Source: Yponomeuta sedellus
Lineage: Eukaryota; Arthropoda; Insecta; Lepidoptera; Yponomeutidae
Direction: 5' to 3'
DNA length: 64,000 bases
Assembly (NCBI GenBank): GCA_934045075.1
Contig: OW203723.1
Span: forward strand, 23,959,615 to 24,023,614
The notes under the pieces are model-generated. The model had not been told where the DNA came from. It did not search any database and saw only the letters and a list, made by a program, of their open reading frames with translations. How positions within the stretch are numbered: the first letter of the stretch is position 1; every line of letters starts with the position of its first letter. A program made the translations under genes and the position numbers. Below are positions 1 to 11,600 of this stretch, one piece after another.

Positions 1-122
1 CGCAATGTCTGACCTCCATGGTCAAATTGGTTCTTTTTTTAAATACTGGCCGCTAATATTTTTCTCTTATATACGTTAGTGTTTTGTTTTTGTTGGATTT
101 ACAATGTCATATCGCTGAAAAA

Positions 123-1172
123 ATGGAACTCACTCGTGAAAATATTCGTGCTATGATTTATTAGGATTTTCGACGTGGTTTAACGCAACAACAGTGCGTA
201 GATCGATTAACTTCGACTTTTGGTGGTGAAGCTCCATCAAAAACGACTGTGTATCACTGGTTTAGTGAGTTTAATCGCGGGCGCAGTAAGCTCACGGACG
301 AAGTTAAAGAAGGTCGCCCGAAATCGGTGGTTGTGTCACAAAATATTGAAGCTGTGCGAAAACAAATAATGCAAGACCGCCATGTTACGTATCGCGAGAT
401 AGAGGCTAATCTGGGCATATGTATGACGAGCATTCATAGGATATTATATGAACATTTGTCTGCAAAAAAAATTTTTTCGTGTTGGATCCCGCATAACTTA
501 ACTCAGGATCAAAAAGATGCTCGCGTCGAATGGTGCAAAACCTTAAAAAAATTCAACGGAGGCGACTCAAAATCTGTTTATAATATCTACACAGGTGACG
601 AATCCTGGATCTACGCGTACGATCCCGAAACTAAACAACAATCAACAGTTTGGGTGTTTCAAAATGAGCCGAACCCTACGAAAGTGGGTCGTGCAAAAAG
701 CACTGTAAAGCAAATGGTGGCCTGCTTTTTTGGTATTAATGGCCATGTGGCTACAATACCACTGGAGAATCGCAGAACGGTTAATTCGGAGTGGTACACG
801 ACCATTTGTTTGCCGGAAGTATTTGAAGAAATACGCTAAAACAACCAGCGACGCAGAATCATACTTCACCATGACAATGCCAGCTGTCATACATCTCAGG
901 AAACAACTACATTTTTGGATGGTCAAAAAATTGAATTGATGGGTCATCCACCGTACAGCCCTGATTTGGCTCCCAATGATTTCTATTTATTCCCAAATGT
1001 AAAGAATAAATTACGTGGTCGACGATTTTCGACCCGTGAAGATGCGGTAGATGCGTTCAAACAGCACGTTTTGGAGATACCTCAATCAGAGTGGAAAAAG
1101 TGTTTTACAAATTGGTTTCATCGAATGAAAAATGGCATCGATCATAGTGGAGAATACTTTGAAAAACAATAA
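123..1172 (+). pseudogene. mariner transposase, two nonsense codons
   Basis: A mariner-family (Tc1/mariner) transposase reading frame of about 350 codons, the usual length. From the ATG at 123 one frame runs to TAA at 1170-1172 but is cut by TAG at 162-164 and TAA at 837-839; no frameshift is needed. Visible motifs: WIPHNL near 490 (mariner WVPHEL-type signature), the first catalytic Asp in GDESW near 597, the second in HHDNA near 870, and YSPDLAPND near 960-980. Exactly 34 residues separate the second and third catalytic Asp, the DD34D spacing of mariner. The transposase would cut and paste the element at TA sites; this copy cannot make full-length protein. Terminal inverted repeats were not located, so the element ends are undefined. 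Confidence 0.93.
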
Positions 1173-1258
1173 AAGCATATTTAGCCATATACATTTGTTT
1201 ATTTTTTCTATTCCGCATACATAAGTAGCAGCCCTCGTATGTACTGCGAATGTGTGTG

Positions 1259-1350
1259 GACGGGCCGGTAAGGGACGTCCCAGGCGGACATACTTTGACC
1301 AAATAGGAGTTGTATTAGCAAAGGGGAGATAAAAAGTACCCGGCACCGAC
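1259..1350. repeat. dispersed repeat, inverted partner at 48655
   Basis: About 90 bp whose reverse complement matches roughly 48655-48745, sharing words such as CCTATTTGGTCAAA and GGGACGTCCCTTA. The copies have diverged by scattered substitutions. Family not recognised; it lies just 3' of the mariner reading frame. Confidence 0.7.
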
Positions 1351-1384
1351 GTGCGTACATGCAACGGCTTATGAAGGTGATCTG

Positions 1385-1447
1385 TGGCAGGATCAGGATC
1401 GTGGCAAGAGGCAGTCCCTGGTCTCTGCCTACCCCTCTGGGATACAG
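1385..1447 (+). repeat. dispersed repeat, partner at 56637
   Basis: Shares GGATCGTGGCAAG, a GGCAG.CCCTGGT.TCTG block and a terminal TTATGTT with 56637-56712 in the same orientation. It looks like a degraded interspersed element tail. Nothing coding is seen between 1173 and 1674. Confidence 0.6.
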
Positions 1448-1674
1448 GCGTTAGGTTATGTTATAAAATAATTATCAATGAGTTTATCGAGTGATCACAA
1501 TTTAATGAATTATGGATAATTAGAAAGAAGTAGACAAACTTCTTTCTAAAACATAACATATACCTTCTTTCAATTGTATTGGATGACCAAGCAATCTTTC
1601 TAACCAACTGCAATGTCTACCACTAACTGCATGATCCACGCCACGGCATCGACTGTAAAATTCACGCTACTCGC

Positions 1675-4600
1675 CTGTAGATGGTCGCCAGCAGAGGTCC
1701 AGTGACCGGCAAGCCGCCCTCAAAGTGCAACGCGCGCGCATCGCTCTCGTCGGCGGCTATGAGTACCCCCTCCGCGTGGGTCGTGGTCCAAGCCGTGCAT
1801 CCCATGTGCTCGCAGAGCATGAACACGTAGCCGTAGCTGCGAGAGGGACATTGTTTAGACTAGGCATTTTGAACGAACAATATTGGTATTGGTGATGGTT
1901 TGGGTTTCCGCAACTCGACTGCAAATGAGCCTATTTTGCGTGATGAACGAACAATAGGGCATGGGCGGAATTTTTAGCCTCTAAATAGGTTTTTAAAAGT
2001 AGGGTGCTGTTATGCTGTTTCATCAAAATTCTGCGTAAACGTAGTTTGGTTTGGACGGTCTCGGTGGCACAGCGGTTTGGCACGCGGACTGTAACTCCGA
2101 AGGTCTCTGGTACGAGCCGCGGCCGGATCAAACTAGTAAACGAACTTTTCAGTTTGTCTCGGGTCTTGAATGTTATTAGAATAATTTATTTTCAATATAG
2201 TTATACTCTACCGCCGTATTTTTAGGTAATCGGGTAAACACTCTTTCATTATATTCTTTTTAAGGCACTAACCCATGCTAAGAACAATTTTTAAAAACCT
2301 ATTTAGAGGCTAAAAATGCCACCCATGCCGGGATTCGTACCCGCGACCTCTGGCTATCCGTGCCAGCGCTCGTTCCAGCTGAGCTAATGGGCGACTCACA
2401 GGCATCAGTGAAATTTCGAACCTCTTTACAATATCCTCTGTATTACGTACAGGCAGCGACATCTGGCTGAAGTAATTTGCATCACTTGCAGCCCCGAGTA
2501 CCTACTTTGCAGTCAATTTTATAAATCAGAATGATATTGCTGTACCCACATGATTATATTCTTTTTAAGGCACTAACCCATGCTAAGGACAATTTTTAAA
2601 AATTATAATATAAATTATACCATTATGCTTGTCAGCATAATGGTATAATTTATTGTAGCCAACAATATATCTATCTATATATTGTATTTAAAAACCTATT
2701 TAGAGGCTAAAAATTCCACCCATGCCGGGATTCCAACCCGCGACCTCTGGCTATCCGTGCCAGCGCTCTTTCATTCCCCATGTGACAGGGCTTGCCTAGT
2801 GTGGGGGTCAGCTTATAAGTAAAACTGTACCTTTTATGCCAATAAATACTTTTATATTTATCATTTCTTATCTATGTATTTATTGTACTAAATGTATCGT
2901 CGAGTTAGCACCTGTAACATAAGTAATTTATTTGCACTTAGTATGGGGCTAACGAGATCTGCGTAATATGTCCATGAATATTTATTTATTATTTTAATTT
3001 TCGGCTGGAAAAAAACACGAGCCAGATTGGATTGAAATTAATATACATTTTGAGCGAACATAAGTCTGCTGTTGCGTAAAATTCGATGGAAACGCAGTTT
3101 GGTTTTAATTTTCTATTAAAACCAAACACATTCCAGATGGGATTGAAACTAAGTAGATATACAAATTAGCATTACAATTAGATAGTTATACATGATAAAT
3201 CCACACTTAGACTCCTAGTCAGGCCATTGTAAGAGCGGTGGCAGCGGAGCGGTAAATCGCCGGCTTCTCAAACAGGGAGGTCATGAGTTCCAATCCCGAT
3301 ATGTGACCAATGACTTTCTTTTCTAAGTTATGTACATTTGTGAAGTTATAGTAGCAATACCACTTGCTAACTGTAAAGGAAAGCATCGTGAGGAAACCCT
3401 GGTGTCTGAAGTGTTTACATACCTCAGTGATTGCTGCGTACAATAGCCCAATTATGAGGCTAAGTGCGGAAATCTCAGGTCTAACTCATTGAGGGCCAAT
3501 TTCTGAATTGAGAATTTTGCTAAATAGTTAACCATAGTGCTGTCTCTTTGAATTTCTCAGTGTGACAGAATGTCATTTCAGTAATTTCTTAGTGAAATTA
3601 TCAGTTCAGAAATCAACCTTAAGCCTGTTGAGTCAACAGGTCAATTTGTGTCAACAGTGTTGACACAAATTTCAACTAATTAAATAATAATATGTAAGAA
3701 CTAGCTGACACCGCAAACATTGTTTTGCCATATTTAAGTAGCCTACACCTAATTGACATGGGAAAACTGAATTTGTAAACTGCATTATTGCAAACCTATT
3801 TAGAGGCTAAAAATTCCACCCACACTGGGATTCATGCATTCTTGCATTCAACTCAAAATCAACCAACTCACTTGGCAGGAGAGTCGTCTTTCTTCAGCAT
3901 CTGAATGAGATTCTTCAGACTATCTTCCTTGTCATAAACACTGCCTTTACCCATGGATTTTAAGGAGTAAACCGCGTGGTAAATATCTGAGATAGTTGCG
4001 TCCGGCTTCTCCATGGTCTGAACGCATGTCTTGAGAACATCCGGGCTCAGGTGGTTAAGGCAGTTGCTGAGAGCAGCTGCGTTTGTAAGAAAAAAGATAT
4101 GCTCAATGTTCCTCTGGTCATAAGTAGCAGTTTTGATTTGCTGTGAAGAGAAACGGTTGAATGAGTATTAATAATCAAAACCATTCTTGAAAGATACCCT
4201 CACTCCATGCACCAGAGGGTTAACACAGGCATCAAGTAATTTATATTAGGTTCAGCAACTGAGTAGAAAGGCTGGTAAGGAATATCTCATCTGGCTGCTT
4301 TGATGACACAGATAAGATTGTACTACAATTTGGAATATATATATTATATTCTAATCACACCTATGGAATCGTAAAAAATGTTTCTGCATTCACCTAGTAA
4401 AGTAACAGCTGATTATGTTTAGATTTTTGTTGCAATGTAATCCTACTATTATTAAAGTTTGTGAGGGTACTCAGATATTCATTACACAATAAAGGCTGAA
4501 TGGATTTACATGAAATGTGATGTACAGATAGAGAAGGATCTGAATTGAGACATTACACAAAACCCTTATAGAAATATATTACATAAAGAGAATTTTTTCT

Positions 4601-5018
4601 ATGAGTAATATCATTATAAGTAAAAGTCTAAAATTCTTACTTGTATTAGTGATAATGATTGTATGAGAAGTGAAATAACTTCTCATACAATCTTTATACT
4701 TGACATAGTCAAATTGCATGGAAAATAGATTGAAAATAAACTTATTCTACTGATGGAACAATTTCTGCTTTTTGCATTATTTCAAAAACATGTTACATGA
4801 AATGTTTAGTTAATATGCTGGTACATTTCTTACCTCACAGACATTGGGAATCTCCGCATTGAGCTGTTTCAAGCCCTTGAGGGCATAGTACAGGCTAGCA
4901 ACTTCCTTGCTCTTGACATTCTCTTGCAGGATACCATGAAGCCGGCTCACGTCTATAGTGCCTTGTAGCGTACTAGCATTGATCTCTGCTAATAAATTCA
5001 GGAACAGAAGAAATAGTA
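1675..5018 (-). CDS. RPN2: ribophorin II (oligosaccharyltransferase subunit), partial
   Basis: Three minus-strand exons join in phase: 5018-4834, 4140-3872 and 1836-1675. Ribophorin II/Swp1 (OstDelta in flies) is an ER-membrane subunit of the oligosaccharyltransferase that N-glycosylates nascent proteins. The first visible exon opens with a hydrophobic run (FLLFLNLLAEINAS) that looks like a signal peptide core. The second contains NAAALSNCLNHLSPD and DIYHAVYSLKSMG, and the third LHFEGGLPVTGPLLATIY, both matching the conserved ribophorin II luminal N-terminal half. Phases 2 then 2 connect cleanly. The third exon appears to end at a GC donor (AG|GCGAGT). The start-codon exon is not established; a possible tiny one is ATGCGTATGC on the minus strand at 6920-6911 followed by GTGTAT. 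The rest of the gene lies off the left edge. Confidence 0.88.
1958..1998 (-). repeat. fragment of tRNA-like repeat family
   Basis: Holds the family core AGCCTCTAAATAGGTTTTT preceded by GCATGGGCGG, inverted relative to the longer copy starting near 2262. Inside RPN2 intron sequence. Confidence 0.75.
2055..2185 (+). repeat. tRNA-derived SINE, diverged copy
   Basis: tRNA-like head (CGGTGGCACAGCGGTTTGGC, A-box-like) and a B-box-like region near 2108, followed by a body that also occurs at 47932-48165 and 61013-61203. This copy is diverged and 3'-truncated. The family's 3' tail appears separately at about 2870-2985. Confidence 0.7.
2262..2790 (+). repeat. tRNA-like repeat, full unit plus truncated second unit
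   Basis: One unit runs from CACTAACCCATGCTAAG through CCTATTTAGAGGCTAAAAA, an antisense tRNA-like domain (about 2320-2395) and a tail with TCTGTATTACGTACAGGC. The leading block then recurs directly near 2555, is interrupted by a palindromic AT-rich insert at about 2612-2651, and continues into a second, truncated tRNA-like domain ending near 2775. Leading blocks in direct repeat flanking a tRNA-like core are a recurring layout of this family. Confidence 0.8.
2870..2985 (+). repeat. tRNA-SINE 3' tail
   Basis: Carries CTATGTATTTATTGTACTAA, GTATCGTCGAGTTAGCACCT and ATATGTCCATGAATATTTAT, which form the 3' body of the SINE at 47932-48165. Truncated at its 5' end. Confidence 0.7.
3225..3450 (+). 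repeat. tRNA-derived SINE, second family
   Basis: A tRNA-like head (GGTGGCAGCGGAGCGGTAA then GGTCATGAGTTCCAATCCCG, A- and B-box positions) precedes a body with AAGCATCGTGAGGAAACC. The same body occurs at about 8890-9110 on plus and 53560-53790 and 56255-56545 on minus. Lies in RPN2 intron sequence. Confidence 0.75.
3701..3790 (-). mobile_element. Helitron-like 3' end fragment
   Basis: A|CTAGCTGACACCGCAAAC reads in reverse as a GTCAGCTAG|T terminus, the CTAG-T end typical of short Helitron-like elements. Related termini occur at 16911 (plus) and 29419 (minus). The 5' boundary was not found. Confidence 0.5.
3790..3835 (+). repeat. short fragment of tRNA-like repeat
   Basis: AACCTATTTAGAGGCTAAAA plus the first bases of the tRNA-like domain; ends abruptly just before the RPN2 exon at 3872. 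Confidence 0.7.
4657..4692. repeat. perfect hairpin, 15-bp stem
   Basis: GATTGTATGAGAAGT and its exact reverse complement are separated by a 6-nt loop in the RPN2 intron between 4140 and 4834. No other feature was recognised in this intron. Confidence 0.85.
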
Positions 5019-5785
5019 CTGCAACAAATAATACACAAGATATGGTTCAATCACACATCATAACGCGAATACGGGTAAAGTAAGTGCGTGGACACATTGT
5101 TATGTACATTTTAAGAACAATCAGGACATTTTCAAATAACCTTAGCGAATGGTATACAAATCGCGCCGGTCCTATTGTATCGGTAGGCATGACGTGTCCT
5201 TAGGAAGAAATAGACAAATAAAGATAAAACTATGAGGTTGTCAAGTGAAAAAGGAAGCAGTGAAGTTTATTAGACTAAGAAATTGCTATAAAGCAGTAAT
5301 ATTAGGGTTCTTAACACGAAAATAGCCGTAAAACTCGGTGCTCCACGCCGATATTGAATATGATCAAAAAACATGGCTTGCTGACCTTTTGAGTACATTT
5401 TCACTATTTTTCAAATTGGTATAACCACTGTTATTGAGTTTTTACATCAATTTTATGGGAAAATTATAGAAATCCCGTTTTATTTAGATATTTTCTGGAT
5501 TCAAGCACCGGCACCGCTTGACAGAAAATGATCGACGTAGCAATAAGTGTTACCAGCACAGAAAAGAAAACTTGTTCGTTCTGAGAAGAAAACGAACAAT
5601 ATCCACACCATATCGAACATATTCTACACACATTCTACATCTCTGTAGGTCACCTGTGTAGGTAGTCCTTTATTTTCTGTGCTCCTTCATTATTTTTTTC
5701 TTCTGGGATGATACCTATTCGTTTTCTGATAGGAAGAAGCGATAATCTCACGCGATTTTGCCAAAAAATAGAGGTAGATTTTGCG
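5019..5785. other. AT-rich stretch upstream of the RPN2 signal-peptide exon
   Basis: No credible coding exon or element with defined ends was found. The missing RPN2 start exon should lie here or further right, up to the ATP5MG promoter. Confidence 0.4.
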
Positions 5786-5789
5786 GTGA

Positions 5790-6275
5790 TTTTGCTTGTC
5801 AGCATAATGGTATAATTTATTGTAGCCAACAATATATCTATCTATATATTGTATTTAAAAACCTATTTAGAGGCTAAAAATTTCACCCATGCCGGGATTC
5901 GAACCCGCAGCCTCTGGCTATCCGTGCCAGCGCTCTACCAATTGAGCCAATGGGTGACTCACCGGCATCAGTGAAATTTCGAACCTCTTTACACTATTCT
6001 CTGTATTACGTACAGGCAGCGACATCTGGCTTAAGCAAATTGCATCACTTACAGCCCCGACTACCTACTTTGCAGTTAGGTTTTACATCGGAAAGATATC
6101 ACTGTACCCACATTATTTTTAATGCACTAACCCGTGCTAAGGACAAATTTAAAAAACTATTTAGAGGCTAAAAATTTCACCCATGCGGGTTCGAATCCCG
6201 GCATGGGTGAAATTTTTAGCCTCTAAATAGGTTTTTAAAGTCCTTAGCACGGGTTAGTGCATTAAAAATAAAAAT
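5790..6275. repeat. tRNA-like repeat, unit plus long snapback
   Basis: Begins with the same GCTTGTCAGCATAATGGTAT segment seen near 2628, then the core block and an antisense tRNA-like domain at 5885-5957. In sense, that domain has a 7-bp acceptor-like stem (CACCCAT/ATGGGTG), a GCTC/GAGC D stem and a CTGGC/GCCAG anticodon stem with loop ACGGATA. After the tail a second leading block begins near 6115 and is followed at once by its own inverted copy (about 6196-6270), so 6115-6270 folds into a nearly perfect hairpin. Confidence 0.85.
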
Positions 6276-7277
6276 AGTATATATATTGTATATTCATAAT
6301 AACCAGCTTACTAAAAAGTCTAAAGCTGAGCCAGAATGCGCCGATTGAGTTATGTTATGAATTTATGATTCTTCTCATAACCATCTCAACCTTGGCAAAT
6401 GAGGTATTTCAGATACCATAAAGATAAGTTCGTTTGGTCCCACTTTGTTAGATTCCAAATACAATAGACTCCAAATACGTTAAACCGCATATACTAATGG
6501 TATATGAGGTTTATTGTTTTATTATCAGTATCAGCGACTTAAAAGAACGTTTGGCCATCTTCTCCGATCGAATGCTATGCAGTCAGGTCTTTTTGTTTTT
6601 ATACTAAATTTTTTGGACAATAATAATATGGTAGATGTGTAGTAGGCGAGTAACCTTAATATTTCAATAAGTTGCACCTTTGTTTACTCAGCATTACACG
6701 TAGACTATAAGCGAATACACGATGTTATTTAATATAACTTCGCATATGCACTGGTACAATATAAGACCATGGTCCTAGTTACATGTGTTTTAATTGACAT
6801 GACCCGTGACTTATACCCAACTCGAGGGCCCGTATGATGAAGCACTCTCCACAGCTGTAATTAATTCTGTATTTGAACTTTGCCTTTGCGCGGTCAAAAA
6901 ACCCATACACGCATACGCATGAAAAAAATAACTCTCTTTTGCTTTCGCAGTCAGGTAAATAATTGCCATTCAGTGAAAAGCTGTATGAAAATTATAGATA
7001 TAGGGAATCAAATTTAACCCAATGTTATCATATCATATACGGAATTGCGAGCCCATGTTAATGAAGAAAAATATGATATTTAAAGTCGGCGTAATCGATT
7101 CACCGTGGAATATAATTTTAATTTCATAATAGTGGTAGAATTTTTACGATTTTTCTGGTCATACTTAATTTAATATGGCGACATGACAGCTGTTGTTTTT
7201 TTTTTAATTCCGAAAAGATAATTTTCGGGTTTGATTTGTACGCCTTCGCTTTCATTTGAATTATTAAATAAATCGAA
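6276..7277. other. intergenic sequence between RPN2 and ATP5MG
   Basis: AT-rich. The shared promoter region of the divergent RPN2 and ATP5MG genes probably lies in its right half. No TATA box at a convincing distance and no other gene was seen. Confidence 0.4.
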
Positions 7278-7814
7278 ATGGCAGCTGCTGCGAAACTGCC
7301 GGCCCTTATCAATTGTAAGTATATAATTAACTACATATTTACAGTGTTTACTAGCACAATTTCTGGTTATGTAATTTCACATAATAATTTGAAGGTTATC
7401 GTTCCTGGAATTACAATCTTACACCGTCTTCATTTTTTGTTATCATTGTTAATATTTTATACTTCATCCGTTCTCTTCACAAACTCATAAATATGCCAGA
7501 CCAGCTTCACCCACCCCATGTTTATAAGTAATAATCCGAATAATTCTCTTCCAGCGGCCCTAGCTCAGGCGAGGCCCAAATTTAACATTTTCATGAAATA
7601 CGCGAAGGTTGAGCTCGCTCCGCCGAAACTGAGCGAGATCCCCCAGATCAAAGCTGGCATTGCCAAGCTCGTGACTTCTGCCAAGACCGGTGCATGGAAG
7701 GAACAGACTGTCAAGCAGGCCACACTCAACACCCTTGTGGGCATGGAAGTCATCTTCTGGTTCTACGTCGGAGAATGCATTGGCAAACGTCACATTGTCG
7801 GCTATGATGTTTAA
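7278..7814 (+). CDS. ATP5MG: ATP synthase subunit g, mitochondrial
   Basis: Exon 1 is 7278-7314 and exon 2 is 7555-7814; they join in phase 1 across a GTAAGT...CTTCCAG intron of 240 bp. The product is 98 residues, the family's usual size. Subunit g sits in the membrane part of F1Fo ATP synthase and helps form enzyme dimers that shape cristae. Recognised by the N-terminal PKFNIFMKYAKVELAPP, the central KTGAWKEQTVKQA and a single C-terminal hydrophobic segment (GMEVIFWFYVGECIG) with the conserved Gly-containing face. A polyadenylation signal AATAAA lies at 7862. It is divergent from RPN2 and converges on DAP3. Nothing looks broken. Confidence 0.96.
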
Positions 7815-7861
7815 GTGTAATAATGGTGTAAGCGTAACTTTGTAGATATTGTATTCCGTGA

Positions 7862-7867
7862 AATAAA
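7862..7867 (+). terminator. ATP5MG polyadenylation signal
   Basis: AATAAA 48 bp past the ATP5MG stop codon, followed by a T-rich stretch. Confidence 0.7.
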
Positions 7868-8660
7868 TTATTGTTTAATCAATGCCTTGTTTGAATTACA
7901 CTGGACTTTCACTCCTTAAAAATACTTTCTAATACAGGTTCCATTCAGTTTTAGTCCGACAAGCTTCGATTGTTCTCATAAGGCCCCTGTAGCGTTTTCC
8001 CTCAGTGTGACAGCTGGGAATTGTCTTCCCAATTGTCACCTGGACGATTTGTATCGTACCTTTTGTTCCCTTTGGAGGATGAGTACAGGGGACAACAGGG
8101 AAGTTTCCTCTGTTTTACTGTTACTGGGGGGGAGACAAGCGTTGGGAAGCTTTCTGCTTTTTAATTTTTATTTACGTGATGGTTAATATTTTTCTATTGC
8201 AAATAAAACGGGGAAGATAATTCCCTGCCCCTAATTGTCACCCCGGAGAACAGGGCTAGAAGGGACTAATGGGAACAATTGTCAAACTTGATCCAGATCA
8301 GCAGCAATAGTAATATACAATCAACACCATCATAAAATTATGAACCATGGTAGGGACCTGCCCCATGCCAAACAAATTACCACCATAATTATATTTTCTG
8401 CAAGGCACAGTTTCTCAACTTTATAGACACAAGGTCAATTTTAGAACTGACAATGTCGCTAAGTAAATAGTTAACTGTAGTGCTGTCTCTTCGAATATCA
8501 TAGAAAAAAATGTGATAGAATGTTACTTAAGTATTTATGTACTTAGTGAAATTCTCAATTCCGAGCAATAGTTTTTCAAACGGATTTTCAACAATAAAAC
8601 TTCCTCTTGACTAAACAAATATAATTTTACACATACCAAACTAAATAATCTAAACTACAT
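7868..8660. other. ATP5MG-DAP3 convergent intergenic region
   Basis: Contains a stretch with several CCCTGTTGTCCCC-like and GGGAA/TTCCC words (about 7975-8275) that looks like degraded repeat sequence, but no family was recognised. The DAP3 3' UTR must end here on the minus strand. Confidence 0.4.
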
Positions 8661-11600
8661 CTACAAAGGCGCACACATTTCCATAAACCGATACGGGTTG
8701 CCTGCGCTGGTGTACTTCAGCTCCATTTCAATTTCCTCTGGCCCTCGCAGCCAAAGACGGTCGCGGTAGTAGCTAGCGCATGCGAGGAACTCTTTTTCGG
8801 TGTATCGGCCCACTTCGATGGGGACAAATGGGTCTAGGTGTCGAAAACCCTGGAAAAAAGATCAGTCGTTAACTCATATACCACTTCCCGCAAAAGCAGT
8901 AGCAGCGCATCGGTACAACTGGCCTCACTTTCTGGAGGTCGTGGGTTTGAATTTCGGTATGTATGACTCTGTTTTCTAAGTTATATACAATTCTTAAGTT
9001 ATAGCACAGAAAGTAAAGTTATAGTAACAGAAACGTCGTGCGGAAACGGAAACCAGAGTTTATCTGACCAGTTCTTAAACCAGAGCGATAGAGGTTTTCA
9101 ATCCGTAGTAGGCACGCATGTTATTCCCTTCCTTCCCCGGGCCTTCTTGGCCCCCGTGGTGGAGTATGGCCTAAACTTCCTGCGATGCAGGAAGAGACCT
9201 GTGCCCCAGCAGTGGGGACATCGGTACAAAGGGTTGGTACCTGGCCTTCTCTCTCCCTGTGACCTGCAGTTGGACGTCCGATTTATGTCTCGTAAGTTGT
9301 AAGTACTTGAATGTATTCGTACCTACATTATTTTTTTAATGCACTAACCCATGCTGAGAACAATTTTAAAAACCTATTTAGAGGCTAAACATTCTACCCA
9401 TGCCGGGATTAGAACCCGCTACTTCTCGCTATCCGTTCCAGCGCTCTTCCAACTGAGCTAATAGGCGACTCACTGGCATCAGTGAAATTTCGAACCTCTT
9501 TACAAGATTACGTACAGGCAGCGACATCTGGCTGTTGTATTCGTACCTTTTTGTGCAATTGGTACATCGGTAAATAGCTCTCGTGGTGATCATCGGGCAC
9601 AGCTAATTCGTCGACGCTCAGTACTATAACGCCGTTTGTCTGAAACAAAATAAATCAGAACGTGAGGGCCTTTCATTTTCCAATTTAATAGTAGGTATTT
9701 TGTATTATTTAGTTAATCATAATTACAAGCATACCGCCGGCTTCTGAATTGAGGAATCTGAGGAGACAAGACTTGGTTGATACAGAAGAGACTCGGCGGA
9801 TAGTCAAAGTAGTACCATTGAATTTTAAGTCAAGAACTAGCGTCGTTTTTTGTCGTAAGGAGAATAACGGCAGTGCCTGTAGGCGACTTGCGCGCAACGC
9901 TGGACGACGACGAGGACGCTGCGCTACGTACTACGTGGTTACTACGAGTATTAAGGTTTACAATATCCGTAAAGGGTGACTAAGTAATAAGTACCTACCA
10001 CAAAATGTACACCACCTATCTACACTTACCCCCTTATTCATAATAGTCCGCTAGCTTAAAACAGCTGCTAAACAGTGTTTTCTTTCATTCTGACTTAGGT
10101 CAATAGAAGAGGACAGAGTGAGAATAAGCATTGCTTAAAGTTAACAGACTATTATGAATAAGGGGGTTAGTCTGCAATAAAAGATTGATTGATATTGTGT
10201 TACTTTGACCATCTCCCCCCGTCGCACGTGTCGCCACGTCTCTTCTGTAGAAACCGTGAGAACTGCCTCAAAACAAATATAATAGTGAGCCAATAAATTG
10301 TTTCGTTGAAATTATATCGTAAAGTTGTCATCCATTAAAAAATTACCTGCAAAATACCGAACCTAATATTTATCCAGGAAAGGTTTTTAAAGTATCAATT
10401 ACAGTGTTGAGATAGATTAGTTCCAACGGATAGGTACGGGATTTACGGCTGTTTGACGCCCTTTTGTTGATTCAACATCATCATCAGCGCAGTGCTGGGC
10501 ATGTTCATCATGTCACGTCATCATTGGCAGTCTCGAGATCCACGAGATATATTTTAAATAAAGCCTTTATTGATTATACCACAAGTGAAACCATTTTATC
10601 TCTATTTAAAATTCAATGTACAATTTTATTGTTTTACACCAGAAATATGACGAAAACATCATCATCAACCCATTATGTCCCCACGCACCGAGAGGCACGG
10701 GTCTCTTCCTTAAGGAAAGTATAGGCTATACTTCACCACGGGGGTTAAGTCCGTATTGGTGGAGGCTTGCAAGACTGGTGGCTGGTCTTACTGTGAAAAG
10801 TTTTAAAGCCGCCCTAAGCCCTCTGACTTGGCTCAACGACATTCATCTAACGATGGCAGCCGGCACCAACTGCTTAGCGTGCCTTGCGAAGCACGGAACC
10901 GCTCGGAAAAACGCCACTGAACACGCCCTATGTTGTACCCTCGTGATCGTTTTAAAGATCACTTGCCCAAACATAGTTATATATTTAACGTAAATGAATA
11001 TATTGACGTAAACATTTTACCTATAAAGATATGTACTGTGTCATACATAAGTATCTACGGAACAGAGTTTTCTGTTTACCGTATTAAATTCCAAACTCGC
11101 TCACCCAGTCGTTCTTGGTGATCTCCAGGAAGGAAGTTGTGAGGGTGACCTCTTCGGGCTTGACGGTCCGCTTGATCGTGGTGTGGAGGCGTGTCAGCGG
11201 GTAGAAGAAGCAGTTGAACCCGTCTATCGCCACGAACGTTTTGCAGCTGAGAAGGGAAACGGCATAATGGTATATCACAAGCTAGCAGGTCAGAAAAACA
11301 TTGTGTTGAAATCTGTGTGCCTGATGCCTGGGTAATGGGGAAATTGCATAAAATATATTATTATGTTGCGTCGGATTGAAAATGGATCAAAATTAAAATA
11401 TGAAGTAAATAAGACTTTAAGAAAAAAGTGTCATCTAGTGCGATATACTTAAGTTGTTTTTTTTTGTTTTTAGTTAAGTTTAATAATTATATTTTGCTAT
11501 ATTTTAGGCCTTTGTTTTTAAAACTGGAGGGGGCCTATTAAAAGCTAGAAAAATATTGTAATCTTTACTCTAATGTAACATTAAGTCATGAACGAATTTA

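Noticed and set aside
5885..5957. Functional tRNA gene
   Set aside because: Stems are tempting, but the T stem is irregular, position 33 is C, and the same domain recurs inside an interspersed repeat.
6911..6920. Tiny RPN2 start exon (ATGCGTATGC, then GTGTAT)
   Set aside because: The phase fits and would complete a signal peptide, but a 10-nt exon with a weak donor cannot be called without cDNA; mentioned only as a candidate.
10464..10993. Plus-strand frames of 86 and 125 codons
   Set aside because: They fall within a 5S-type SINE and resemble no protein.
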